Of a DNA stretch of 64,000 bases, positions 16,564-24,865 are shown in pieces. The DNA is from DATCMA01 sp036563645 (GTDB taxonomy: Bacteria > Actinomycetota > Actinomycetes > Mycobacteriales > Micromonosporaceae): assembly GCA_036563645.1 (NCBI GenBank), contig DATCMA010000018.1, positions 1-64,000 on the forward strand, in the 5' to 3' direction. The notes under the pieces were generated by a model. The model did no database searches, was not told the origin of the DNA, and saw nothing but the letters and a program-made list of their open reading frames with translations. Numbering within the stretch: the stretch's first letter is position 1; the number at the start of each line of letters is the position of its first letter. The translations under genes and the position numbers were made by a program.

Positions 16564-17383
16564 CGGATCCCGTGCCATCCGCACTCACCGGGCCCGCGCC
16601 ATCCGGCCCGCACGCCGCCTCCGGCTCCACGCCGAGGGTGGCGTAGCGCGACCACCCGGCGAGCAGGGTGTACGCCATCGCCGCGGCGAACGCCGGGATC
16701 AGCAGACTCCCCTGCAGCGTCGGGATCACCCCGTAGATCCATTCGAGCCGTCCCGCCCGCAGCTCGGGCGGCCGGTGAATCACCTCACCGACCGCGGCCG
16801 TCGCCAGCAGCCGCTGGTATTCGTCGTGTCCCACCCACCGGGCTATCGCCCAGGCCACCAGACTCGCGCCGATGCCGCCCCAGACCACGGCGAGCAGACC
16901 GACCGGGCCGCGGTAGCGCCGCAGCGCGATCCACCCGAGGACCGCGACGAGCACGCCGAAGCCGAAACCAAGCAGGGCGAACCACCCATCGGCGGCGGCG
17001 AACTGCTCGGGCTGCGGGTCGGTCAGGGCGCTGCCGTGCTCGGTCCGGACCACGGGGACGCTTGGCGCCACGGCCCGCCACAGGAAGCCGAGGGGCGCGC
17101 CCAACGCGGTGATCACCAATGTGGTGACGAGCCCCACCATCGCCGCTCGACCGCGCGACACGCGTCGCCGCTCCCCGATCGCGGCCGCCGACGGACCGTG
17201 CCCAGCCGACGCCGCCTCCCCGGTCGCTGAGTGATGGCCTTCAGGCCACGGGCGTCGATCGCCCGCCGCGAAGGCTGGGGAGGGTGTCGCGGCCGGAGGC
17301 GGCGGATTGTCCGACGGGCTTCGATGGCGGTGTGGGTCCGCAGCGGGACCGGACCGGTGTTCCTCAGACGGTGCGGCGCTCAC
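16478..17383 (-). CDS. Predicted multi-span membrane protein of unknown function (DUF2567-like)
   Basis: 301 aa. A ~75-residue Pro/Ala/His-rich cytoplasmic N-terminus is followed by four hydrophobic segments: MVGLVTTLVITALGAPLGFL, ALLGFGFGVLVAVLGWIAL, VGLLAVVWGGIGASLVAWAI and LLIPAFAAAMAYTLLAGW. The loop between the first two segments is long. The low-complexity C-terminal ~45 residues are encoded antisense to the Lon-domain gene. The layout recalls DUF2567 membrane proteins of mycobacteria, but I cannot confirm the family. GAGAGGA precedes the GTG start. Confidence 0.7.
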   Translation of the reverse strand: MSAAPSEEHRSGPAADPHRHRSPSDNPPPPAATPSPAFAAGDRRPWPEGHHSATGEAASAGHGPSAAAIGERRRVSRGRAAMVGLVTTLVITALGAPLGFLWRAVAPSVPVVRTEHGSALTDPQPEQFAAADGWFALLGFGFGVLVAVLGWIALRRYRGPVGLLAVVWGGIGASLVAWAIARWVGHDEYQRLLATAAVGEVIHRPPELRAGRLEWIYGVIPTLQGSLLIPAFAAAMAYTLLAGWSRYATLGVEPEAACGPDGAGPVSADGTGSASSDSPAPQAPPGAPAPPARGAAASPPE

Positions 17384-17450
17384 CCCGTGATCCTCTCAAG
17401 TCGACCCGCCCCACGGGGGTAGCCGGCGAGTACGAGGGTGGACGCGCCGC

Positions 17451-18800
17451 TTACCGGCCGAACGGCTCCAACATCACCGCCGTCGCTCGCAGCCACGCCT
17501 GCCGTGTCTCGGGCCGCAGCCGCGCGTAGTCGATGGAGGAGCCGGTCTCCAGCGTCGGGTCGTACGGCACCACCGCGACCGCCCGCGTGCGGGTGGCGAA
17601 ATGCCGTCGCAAGTCCTCGAGCAACGGCGATGGCTCTGGAGTCGGGCAGGACAGGAGCGTCACCGCGTTATTCGCCAGCTCCCCCATCCCGATGTCGTGC
17701 AGAAGGTCGAGCATCCAGTCGGCGGTGAAAGCGGCGTCCTCACGCGGCACGGTCGTCAGGACGAGCTGATCAGCGGCTTGCAGGACCGTTCGCCAGTTGG
17801 CGCTCTCGACGTTGTTGCCGGTGTCCACGCAGATCACGTCGTGGGTCCGGCGCAGGAGTTCGAGCACCCGGCGCACCGTCGTCTTGTCGAGCTTCCGCGC
17901 GAAGTGCGGGCTCTCCTCCCCGGCCAGGACGTCGTAGGAACCATCCGAGGCGTGCCGCAGGTAGTCGTCGAGCCGCTCCGCCAGCTCGTACCCGGGGCAC
18001 CGTTCGATCTCGTCGAGGTCCGCGACGAGGTGGCGGATGGTCCGGGCGTGGCGGGCGCTGCCCGCGCGCAGCCCGAGCGTGCCACGCAGCTCGTTGTCGT
18101 CCCAGGCGAGCACCCCCCGGCCCCGGACACTGCCGACGGTGGCCGCGGCGAGGACGGTCGCAGTGGTCTTGTGCACCCCGCCCTTGGGGTTGGCGAACGC
18201 GAGCACCCGGGGTAAGCCGAGGTCCCGACGGAGGATGGCGATCGCCCGCTCCGTCTCGGCGTCCACGTGAGACTCTCGCCATTCGACCCGGGTGGGATAG
18301 CTTCCCCCGGACGGGGAATAGCCGGCCGCCGCGGTGGGCACGGAGGCGACCCCCATCGACGGGCCGGTCGGCGCCGGGCGAGTCGGCAGCGGCTCGTAGG
18401 GAGGGTTCGCCGGCCGCACCGGAGCGGACGCGGACGCCAGTGGCGGCGAGGCGTACCCGTGGCTGGCGCCGTAGCCAGACGGGCCAGGGTGCGGCGGATA
18501 CCCCGGGGGCCCCTCGTACCCCGGATACGGCGGCGCGTGGTCGTATGCGGGGGGCGGCGGATCCCCACCGTAGGAGTGATCGGCCGGGTATCCCATCGCC
18601 TGCGGTTCCTCACCGTTGCGACGGCGTCGCCATCCGTCGATACCACGCCCGCGCCGGACCTCAGGCTGCTCCCCCGTGCGGCCACCGAGTCGGGCGCGAT
18701 CGAGCAGCGCCCGCCAGCGCGGTGTTGATTCGGCAGGCCGACCCCACTCGGTCTCGGTGCCTCTCACGGCTCGCCCTCCGACATCGATCCCCGGTGACAC
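17451..18800 (-). CDS. ParA/MinD-like ATPase with long Pro/Gly/Tyr-rich N-terminus
   Basis: 449 aa. Residues about 65-170 are a low-complexity Pro, Gly, Tyr and Ser-rich tail. The ATPase domain starts near DLGLPRVLAFANPKGG. Its deviant Walker A is PKGGVHKTTAT, with His where most ParA/MinD have Gly; VICVDTGNNVESAN resembles the switch II region. The arrangement of disordered tail plus MinD-like domain resembles EspI-type proteins of type VII secretion loci and unlinked actinobacterial MinD homologues. Its partner is unknown. It lies in a leftward run with the next two genes, about 50 nt gaps. Confidence 0.82.
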   Translation of the reverse strand: MSPGIDVGGRAVRGTETEWGRPAESTPRWRALLDRARLGGRTGEQPEVRRGRGIDGWRRRRNGEEPQAMGYPADHSYGGDPPPPAYDHAPPYPGYEGPPGYPPHPGPSGYGASHGYASPPLASASAPVRPANPPYEPLPTRPAPTGPSMGVASVPTAAAGYSPSGGSYPTRVEWRESHVDAETERAIAILRRDLGLPRVLAFANPKGGVHKTTATVLAAATVGSVRGRGVLAWDDNELRGTLGLRAGSARHARTIRHLVADLDEIERCPGYELAERLDDYLRHASDGSYDVLAGEESPHFARKLDKTTVRRVLELLRRTHDVICVDTGNNVESANWRTVLQAADQLVLTTVPREDAAFTADWMLDLLHDIGMGELANNAVTLLSCPTPEPSPLLEDLRRHFATRTRAVAVVPYDPTLETGSSIDYARLRPETRQAWLRATAVMLEPFGR

Positions 18801-18850
18801 GGTATGTCCAACCCTATGCGGCCCACCCTGGGGGACCTAATCCCTCATCA

Positions 18851-19798
18851 TCAGCGTGTTTCACCGGCTCCCCCAGACCGCGACGGGGACGGTGACCGCA
18901 CCTGCTCGGCGCCCACGGCGCCGGAAGGCCGATCGCGGGGATCGGCCTTGCGCGACGTCGTGACCTCCGACAAATCCGCGTCCGTCGGCGGGCGCACCAC
19001 GTCGCGTTGCTCCGGCAACGGCGGGAGGAAGACCGCCCGCGCGAGCTGCCGCAGCTGCGGCGCCGGGTCGACGACCCGCACGCCGTCCCGCTCGGCCAGC
19101 GCGTCCAGCCGGGCCGGGGTGGCGCGCACCACCGCGGCGTACACGCACGCGCAGTGCGACCGGTACGCGGCTGCCTCGGCGGCGGCGACCCGCGCCCCAC
19201 TGTCGTAGACGCGGCGCAGGTCCTGATCCCGGTCGCTGTCCCCCAACGCGGCGCGGCGCTCCTGGTAGTCGCGCGCCTCCGCTTCCTTGCGCGCCGCGAC
19301 GTCCGCCATCCCCGCCTCGAGGTCGGCGGGGAGACGAGACGCCGGTATGCGCACGATCTGCGTCTGCGTCTCCGGCAAGGGCACCCGGCTGAAGACTTCC
19401 GAGACCGCGACACCGTCCAAGACGCGTGCCACGCGGTCCGGCGTCAGATAGGCCGTGAACGCCACCAACGCGTAGATCTCCGTCTGCTCCTGATCGGCCG
19501 AACCGGCGAGCAGGGCATCGAGCCGTGCCCGGCTCGCGCGCAGATAGTCGGGTATCGACTCCCCCTCGGCGACCCCCACCCGGACGACGTCACCGCCGCT
19601 GCCGTACCCCCCGCCGGGACGGTCCATCGCCCACCACGCGGTGACCACCACCGCCGCCAGCGCGAGCACCGCCGCCACGGTCACCCCTCGCGGAGGCACT
19701 CGCCCGTGGCTGAGCCGCGCGACACCCCGCGCCACCGCAGACAGCGTGGAGCCATCCCGCCGTCGCAAACGCTCGCCGGCGCGCATCGGGCCTCCCAT
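18851..19798 (-). CDS. Unknown single-pass membrane protein with large extracytoplasmic domain
   Basis: 315 aa. I recognise no family. A basic N-terminal segment leads to one hydrophobic helix (VTVAAVLALAAVVVTAWWAM), then an outward-facing domain of about 240 residues with many Arg, Asp and Ala. Two Cys (RSHCACVY) sit close together. The segment AVSEVFSRVPLPETQTQIVR looks globular; the C-terminal 40 residues are disordered. Placed between the ParA-like gene and rluD, with 35-50 nt gaps, it may be cotranscribed with the ATPase and could be its membrane partner; this is inference only. Confidence 0.65.
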   Translation of the reverse strand: MGGPMRAGERLRRRDGSTLSAVARGVARLSHGRVPPRGVTVAAVLALAAVVVTAWWAMDRPGGGYGSGGDVVRVGVAEGESIPDYLRASRARLDALLAGSADQEQTEIYALVAFTAYLTPDRVARVLDGVAVSEVFSRVPLPETQTQIVRIPASRLPADLEAGMADVAARKEAEARDYQERRAALGDSDRDQDLRRVYDSGARVAAAEAAAYRSHCACVYAAVVRATPARLDALAERDGVRVVDPAPQLRQLARAVFLPPLPEQRDVVRPPTDADLSEVTTSRKADPRDRPSGAVGAEQVRSPSPSRSGGAGETR

Positions 19799-19833
19799 CG
19801 GGCGTGGGGGTTGTCCTGAGAACCGATCGACGC

Positions 19834-20793
19834 TCAGCCCCGCAGGATCGCCAGCGCGCGCGACAGGTCCTCAGGGTAGTCACTGACGAAATAGACCTCC
19901 TCGCCCGTGCGGGGGTGGAGGAACCCGAGCGCGCGGGCATGGAGCCACTGCCGGGTCAACCCCAGCCGCGCCGCCAGCGTGGGGTCCGCGCCGTACATCA
20001 AGTCGCCGACGCAGGGGTGGCGCAGCGCGGACATGTGCACCCGAATTTGATGGGTACGGCCGGTCTCCAGCCGGATATCGACCAGACTCGCGGTGGGGAA
20101 CGCCTCAACGGTGTCGTAGTGGGTGATGCTCGGCTTGCCGTCGGAGACCACCGCCCATCGGTAGTCGTGCGTGGGGTGCCGGCCGATCGGCGCGTCGATC
20201 GTGCCGCGCAGCGGGTCGAGGTGCCCCTGAACCACCGCGTGATACCGCTTCTCGACCTCGCGCGCCTTGAAGGCCCGCTTGAGCACGCTGTACGCGTGCT
20301 CGCTCTTCGCGACGACCATCAGGCCGCTCGTGCCGACGTCGAGTCGGTGGACGACCCCCTGACGCTCCGCGGCCCCACTCGTGGCGATCGTGCGGCCCAT
20401 GGCGGCGAGACCGCCGATCACCGTCGGCCCGGTCCACCCGGGGCTCGGATGGGCCGCGACCCCCACCGGCTTGTCGACGACCACGATGTCGTCGTCCTCG
20501 TAGACGATGGTCAACCCTGGAACCGGTTGTGGAGCAGCCGGTGGCGGCGTGGCGGGAGGAGGTAGCGTCACCTCCAACCACGCGTTCGCGGTGATCCGGT
20601 CTGACTTCGCGCGGGTCGTACCGTCCACCAGCACGTCGCCCGCCTCGATCAACTCGGCCGCGACGGTGCGCGAAAGCCCAAACAACCGGGCGACAGCCTG
20701 ATCGAGACGCATCCCGTCGAGGCCATCAGGCACCGGCAATGCGCGTTGATCGCCAGCCAAACGAATCTGCCCGGCTCCGTACGTCGCCGTCAC
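19834..20793 (-). CDS. rluD: RluA-family 23S rRNA pseudouridine synthase (RluD-like)
   Basis: 319 aa. An N-terminal S4 RNA-binding domain (about residues 20-75, LDQAVARLFGLSRTVAAELI) precedes the catalytic domain. The catalytic Asp is in VVHRLDVGTSGLMVVAKS. RluD modifies helix 69 of 23S rRNA; the paralogue cannot be fixed by eye, but the S4 domain and adjacency to lspA are typical of RluD. The GTG start overlaps the lspA stop by 4 nt. Confidence 0.9.
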   Translation of the reverse strand: MTATYGAGQIRLAGDQRALPVPDGLDGMRLDQAVARLFGLSRTVAAELIEAGDVLVDGTTRAKSDRITANAWLEVTLPPPATPPPAAPQPVPGLTIVYEDDDIVVVDKPVGVAAHPSPGWTGPTVIGGLAAMGRTIATSGAAERQGVVHRLDVGTSGLMVVAKSEHAYSVLKRAFKAREVEKRYHAVVQGHLDPLRGTIDAPIGRHPTHDYRWAVVSDGKPSITHYDTVEAFPTASLVDIRLETGRTHQIRVHMSALRHPCVGDLMYGADPTLAARLGLTRQWLHARALGFLHPRTGEEVYFVSDYPEDLSRALAILRG

Positions 20794-21356
20794 TGCCGCT
20801 CCTGCACACTCTCGTCATCGGTACCCCGGGTCGGCAGCCTCCTGCCGTCCCGCTGCCGACCGGTCAACTCCAACGCGACGGCAAGAGCCACTCCGGTGAC
20901 GAGCGCGCTGTCCGCGAGGTTGAAGACCGGCCAGACCCGGCCGTACGGATCGAAGAGACTCACCATGTCCACGACATGACCGAGGAACGGCCCGGGCGCG
21001 CGGAAGAGCCGGTCAGTGAGATTGCCGAGCCCACCCCCGAGGATGAACCCGAGCGCCAGCGCCCACGGGATCGACCGGAGCTGCCGCGCCATCCACATGA
21101 TCCACCCGACCACGCCGAGCGTCACGAGCGGGAAGACCCAGGTGTGATCAGCGCCAAAGCTGAACGCCGCGCCGCTGTTCCGGGTCAACGTCAGGTAGAC
21201 CGCGCCGCCGAGCAGACGGACCGGCTCACGCCCTTCCAACGTGCTGAGGGCGAGCTGCTTGGTCACCACATCGGCGACCACAACGACAGCCGCGACCCCA
21301 GCTAGCACCTGGCGACTCCGTCGCCGCGCGCGGTCGACCGTGGACCGCGCCGCCAC
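20790..21356 (-). CDS. lspA: Lipoprotein signal peptidase (signal peptidase II)
   Basis: About 188 aa. Membrane aspartyl protease that removes signal peptides from prolipoproteins. Catalytic Asp residues are in GNLTDRLFRAPG and FNLADSAL; TRNSGAAFSFG is also conserved. Four hydrophobic segments are visible. The frame is open to an ATG at 21494, but that start would put a 17-bp perfect hairpin inside the coding region and add 46 odd residues. GTG at 21356, with GGGGCGGGA before it, gives the normal length. Confidence 0.9.
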   Translation of the reverse strand: MAARSTVDRARRRSRQVLAGVAAVVVVADVVTKQLALSTLEGREPVRLLGGAVYLTLTRNSGAAFSFGADHTWVFPLVTLGVVGWIMWMARQLRSIPWALALGFILGGGLGNLTDRLFRAPGPFLGHVVDMVSLFDPYGRVWPVFNLADSALVTGVALAVALELTGRQRDGRRLPTRGTDDESVQERQ

Positions 21357-21449
21357 CGCGTCCCGCCCCACAGCCGGGCGGGCGGTTACCTGCTCTCCCT
21401 CGGCACCCAGCGTGCTCGTCCCTCCCGTCGCGCCACGGCAATCACTGAT

Positions 21450-21487
21450 CGTCCTCGCCCGATGGCGCGAGCCATCGGGCGAGGACG
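21450..21487 (-). terminator. 17-bp perfect hairpin between the DksA/TraR gene and lspA
   Basis: CGTCCTCGCCCGATGGC (21450-21466) pairs exactly with 21471-21487 around a 4-nt loop. It begins 10 nt after the stop of the zinc-finger gene. It most likely ends that transcript, or forms an attenuator in front of lspA, which has no other visible promoter. Confidence 0.75.
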
Positions 21488-21496
21488 TCGTCATGC

Positions 21497-21919
21497 CTAC
21501 CGCCGTTCCTCGAATTGCTTACAGGCCACGCACAGCGTCGCGGACGGGAACGCGGCGAGTCGCTCGACCGGGATCGGCCCGGAGCACCGCTCGCACCACC
21601 CGTAGTTGCCCTCGTCCAGACGTTCCAACGCCCGCTCAACCTGGTTAATTCGCTCCAGGATGCTGTGCGCGAGAGAGATCTCCTGCGCCCGCTCGAACGT
21701 CTTCGTGCCGGTATCGGCCTGATCGTCGCCGGCCGAATCGGTCCACCGGTCGCGCTGGAGTTCAATGATCTCGCTCAGCGTCTGATCGTACTCCGCGCGA
21801 AGCTCATCCCGGCGTTCCGCCAGCGCGGCCCGGATCCTTTCGATGTCGGCAGTGCTGCGGACGGCCTTGTGGGCCATCGACTTGCGCCCCGTGGTCTTCG
21901 TGTCGGCTGATTTGGCCAT
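21497..21919 (-). CDS. DksA/TraR C4-type zinc finger protein
   Basis: 140 aa. A coiled-coil N-terminal half (about residues 20-100) precedes a zinc finger with CERC and CVAC pairs. The family binds in the RNA polymerase secondary channel. Whether this member carries the acidic coiled-coil tip of true DksA is unclear, though TDSAGDDQADTG lies at the expected turn. Actinobacterial relatives usually sit next to lspA, as here. GGGAGCG precedes the ATG. Confidence 0.9.
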   Translation of the reverse strand: MAKSADTKTTGRKSMAHKAVRSTADIERIRAALAERRDELRAEYDQTLSEIIELQRDRWTDSAGDDQADTGTKTFERAQEISLAHSILERINQVERALERLDEGNYGWCERCSGPIPVERLAAFPSATLCVACKQFEERR

Positions 21920-22501
21920 GGTCGCTCCCTTGGCCGCGCTGTTCGCGGCGATCGGCGGTGCCTACGCCGGGCCCGTATCCCTGCCCGGCACTCCTGTCGG
22001 GCTGCCACGCGGCGAGCGGTGACGACGGCGCGCGGCGCGGCAGGGTTTGGCCAGTGGCGCACGGACACCACGGGGTGTCCCGCCGCCGGTCCGTCGCCGG
22101 CGCCCGCGTGCGGTGCGCCGGATGCCGTGGTCGCCGTGCCCGTGCCATCACCCCGCCCGGCCATGGCATCCCCCACATGCGAACGGGCGCGCGGCGGGTG
22201 CCGCGCAACTCCAGAGATAGGCAAGAATACGGAACGTGAGCACGTCCCACAACGTTCCTGTCGCGGAGCTACCCGTTCCCACCCGGAATAATCCATAAAC
22301 CGGGCAAAAGGACCCTAGCAAAATCCGGGTTTTCCGCGCCGCCGGACGCGGTGATCCACTTCCGTCTATCGCTGTCCAGGGCCTACCTCCCCGCCGCTCG
22401 GTAGGCCCGCGCCCGACCGCCCGGCTCCATGAGCGGCGAGGACGTGCCAGGCTCGGCACCACCACTGGCGCGCGGAAGCGCCGGGGACGAGTCGACGCGC
22501 G
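21920..22501. other. 582-bp gene-free gap
   Basis: No reading frame here has natural composition. The right half holds a pocket of lower GC (about 22205-22345) that probably contains the promoter of the DksA/TraR gene, and a nested inverted repeat at 22231-22258. In many actinobacteria ileS lies between divIVA and this zinc-finger gene; I see no trace of it. Confidence 0.5.
22231..22258. promoter_or_regulatory. Nested inverted repeats upstream of the DksA/TraR gene
   Basis: GGAACGT (22231-22237) is matched by ACGTTCC (22252-22258). The first arm also overlaps the 12-bp palindrome ACGTGAGCACGT (22234-22245). Both lie in the AT-richer pocket of the long gap and could be an operator. No bound protein is known. 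Confidence 0.3.
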
Positions 22502-22894
22502 CTAGCCCCCCGTCCCGTCGCGAAGCCGCCGCACGCGCGACTCCACCTCAGCCGCGTCCGCCAGCACCGTGAACAGCTTGTCGCGGCTCGCCGCGCCACT
22601 GCGCAACTCCACTTGCGCGGCACGCAGCTCCAACGCCTCGGCGAGGGCCCGCCGCGCCGCTTCGGTCGCTCGGCCATCGACCGCGGGCGCAGTCACCGCG
22701 ACGACGAGTGCGGGGCCGTACGGCCCGTCGTAGCGACCCCCCACCTGAGCCCGGGACGCACCGGGTTTGACGCGAACCGCCACCGTCGTCGACGCGGCGC
22801 GAGGGCTCGCTCCCGATGTGCCCGGGGCCGCTGGGCCATGGGTGCCCGCACGGGTGCTCGTGCCGCCCGATCGGCGGCGGGCTGTGCGCGACAT
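22502..22894 (-). CDS. DUF167 (YggU) family protein
   Basis: 130 aa. The core (about residues 38-125) has the family hallmarks AVRVKPGASRAQVGG and the terminal SGAASRDKLFTV. The first 37 residues are a Ser/Thr/Arg-rich extension, so a later start is possible. The family is small, conserved and of unknown function. It lies 8 nt downstream of the next gene and is therefore probably cotranscribed with it. Confidence 0.88.
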   Translation of the reverse strand: MSRTARRRSGGTSTRAGTHGPAAPGTSGASPRAASTTVAVRVKPGASRAQVGGRYDGPYGPALVVAVTAPAVDGRATEAARRALAEALELRAAQVELRSGAASRDKLFTVLADAAEVESRVRRLRDGTGG

Positions 22895-22902
22895 GGTGAT
22901 AC

Positions 22903-23655
22903 CTAATCACGACCGGCGAGCAACGCCCGCACCGGCTCGCAGCGCCCGCAGGGACTGAAACCCAACCTCACCGCCTCGGCCACGGCGACTGCTTCACTGA
23001 CCCGGCCCACGAGATGAGGACAGTGCGCGAGGTGATACCGGGGCCGGCCATCGACGACCACGACCGGCGCGGTCATCCGCGCGACGCGATCCGCCTCATG
23101 GGGTTCGATCCACTGGGGCGCGGGCTCATCGAAGGGATCGTCAGCGTCGAGCGCCGCCCCGGGGCGCGCTGGGCGCTTCGACAGCGGAACCGCCCGTCCC
23201 TGGTAGCGCGACCGCTCCGCGCCCTGGTCGCCGGTGACGGACGCGGGCGCCAGGACCGGATCGACGAAGGCGATCCGCGCGGACGATCCCGGTATCAGGG
23301 GGTGCCCCGGACCCGACCCGGTCACGAGCCCCGACCCCACGCCCGCCACCGCGGCAGATCCACCATCTGGGCGCGCACTCCGGACCCGCGCGACATCGCC
23401 TCGGCGGGAGGGTTGCGCGCGATCCCCGTCGTCCTCGGCGGCTTCCCTCGCGCCTCCGTCGTCCCCCACCGCTAAGGGTGGTGCCACCCGTACCAGAGCA
23501 CTGGCTGCGGCACGACGGCGATGGACGACGAGGGCGACCGCGGCGAGCGCGCTCGCCCCGATGGAACCCGTCAGCACAGTGCTCGAACCGCTGGCCAGGC
23601 CGGCCACCAACAAAGCCACAGCGACGAGGATGAGCGACAGAGTAACGACGATCAT
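22903..23655 (-). CDS. Membrane-anchored protein with C-terminal Ada-like Cys/His metal-binding module
   Basis: 250 aa. Two N-terminal hydrophobic helices (IVVTLSLILVAVALLVAGLA and GSIGASALAAVALVV) precede a ~120-residue disordered Arg/Asp/Gly/Pro-rich linker. The last ~50 residues form a compact module, YHLAHCPHLVGR then LGFSPCGRCEP. The pattern Y-H-x3-C, then P-C-x2-C, resembles small Ada-type zinc modules. It lies directly downstream of divIVA (50-nt gap), so a role at the growing pole or septum is possible. I do not recognise a named function. Confidence 0.72.
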   Translation of the reverse strand: MIVVTLSLILVAVALLVAGLASGSSTVLTGSIGASALAAVALVVHRRRAAASALVRVAPPLAVGDDGGAREAAEDDGDRAQPSRRGDVARVRSARPDGGSAAVAGVGSGLVTGSGPGHPLIPGSSARIAFVDPVLAPASVTGDQGAERSRYQGRAVPLSKRPARPGAALDADDPFDEPAPQWIEPHEADRVARMTAPVVVVDGRPRYHLAHCPHLVGRVSEAVAVAEAVRLGFSPCGRCEPVRALLAGRD

Positions 23656-23705
23656 GGCTCACCTCGCCGCTGCGTGGCTCGGAGGTCGCGGTTCGGCCCG
23701 GAGCG

Positions 23706-24500
23706 CTAGCGAGCGGCTTCGAGCCCGCCGGCGCGGCCTCCACCGTACGAGCCACCGAGACCAGCCGAACTCAATCCGCCGGCCCCGGCGCTGCCGCGAC
23801 TCTCGGCGCGCGCGAGCTCAGCCTCCAAGCTCTGCCCACGCCCTTCAAGGTCACGTAGCTGGCTCTCCAGGTAGGCCTTGAGCCGGGTGCGGTACTGCCG
23901 CTCGAACTCCTTGAGCTCCTCGATGTGCTTCTGCAAGGCGGCCCGCTTGGCGTCCAAACCGCCCATAGCCTCCTGGTGGCGCTGGCGGGCGTCACGCTCG
24001 AGGGCGTCGGCCTTGGCCCGCGCCTCCCGGGTGACCTCCTCAGCCTTGGTCCGGGCTTCGTTGAGGAGCTTGTCAGCCTCACGCCGCGCGTCCGACACGT
24101 GATCGTCGGCGGTGCGCTGCGCCATCATGAGCACGCGCAGCGCCTGCTGCTCCCCTTCGCTAGCCGTCATCGGGCCCTGGGCACGCAACTGCTCCAGTTC
24201 GGCCTGCAACGCGCGGGCAGCCTGCTCGGCCGCTGCCTTCTCCCGCTGCAGCCGCTCTACCTGAGCTTTCAGCTCGTTCAGCTCGGCCGCGAGTCGGGCG
24301 TCAGCACCAGGGCCGACTGGAGCACCGCGACCACCGCGCTCGACCTGAGCACGGAGTTCGTTGTTCTCCTCGATCAAACGGGCGAGCTCGCGCTCGACCT
24401 CGTCCAGAAAGGCGTCGACCTCCTCCTCGTCGTACCCCCGCTTGCCGATCGGGGGCTTCTTGAAGGCGACGTTGTGGACGTCGGCCGGGGTAAGCGGCAT
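23706..24500 (-). CDS. divIVA: DivIVA / Wag31 polar growth protein
   Basis: 264 aa. The N-terminal membrane-binding domain is clear (LTPADVHNVAFKKPPIGKRG, then YDEEEVDAFLDEVERELARL). A long coiled coil covers about residues 55-235 with a break near GRGAPVGPGAD, and ends in a Gly/Ser/Ala-rich tail. Wag31 marks negative membrane curvature and organises tip growth in actinobacteria. It is the last conserved gene of the division cluster here. Confidence 0.95.
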   Translation of the reverse strand: MPLTPADVHNVAFKKPPIGKRGYDEEEVDAFLDEVERELARLIEENNELRAQVERGGRGAPVGPGADARLAAELNELKAQVERLQREKAAAEQAARALQAELEQLRAQGPMTASEGEQQALRVLMMAQRTADDHVSDARREADKLLNEARTKAEEVTREARAKADALERDARQRHQEAMGGLDAKRAALQKHIEELKEFERQYRTRLKAYLESQLRDLEGRGQSLEAELARAESRGSAGAGGLSSAGLGGSYGGGRAGGLEAAR

Positions 24501-24546
24501 CGAAACTCCTCGGGTCAGTTGCGGCCGCGTAGCGCGCTGATCAGGT

Positions 24547-24843
24547 TCACGTGATCAGCGGCTCCACCACGAACCTCATCAGCACGAACAGAATAACCAG
24601 CAGCACAAGTGAGGCCAGGTCAAAGCTCACGTTACCAATCCGCAGGGGTGGGATCACTCGCCTCAACGCCTTAAGAGGCGGATCAGTGACGCTCCACACC
24701 GATTCCATCCCCGCGGCGGCGACCCGGCCCGGCTGCCACCGTCGGCTGTACTGGAGTACCGCGCCCAACACGAAGCGAGCCAAGAGTGTCAGAAAGAACA
24801 AGTAGAGAAGCAGGTAGAGAACCTGCATCACGATCGAGAACAC
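24547..24843 (-). CDS. YggT family membrane protein
   Basis: 98 aa, two hydrophobic blocks (VLYLLLYLFFLTLLARFVLG and SFDLASLVLLVILFVLMRFV) separated by the conserved loop containing TDPPLKALRRVIPPLRIG. Proteins of this family lie between sepF and divIVA in many Gram-positive bacteria. The GTG start lies 22 nt after sepF, so it is in the same transcript. Function is unproven; relatives are linked to osmotic tolerance. Confidence 0.92.
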   Translation of the reverse strand: MFSIVMQVLYLLLYLFFLTLLARFVLGAVLQYSRRWQPGRVAAAGMESVWSVTDPPLKALRRVIPPLRIGNVSFDLASLVLLVILFVLMRFVVEPLIT

Positions 24844-24865
24844 GGCAGACGGCTTCCTCGCTCGG

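Noticed and set aside
16564..16584. hisD starting far upstream at 16584
   Set aside because: The extra residues are antisense to the Lon-domain gene and bear no HisD sequence; the normal N-terminus begins at 15780.
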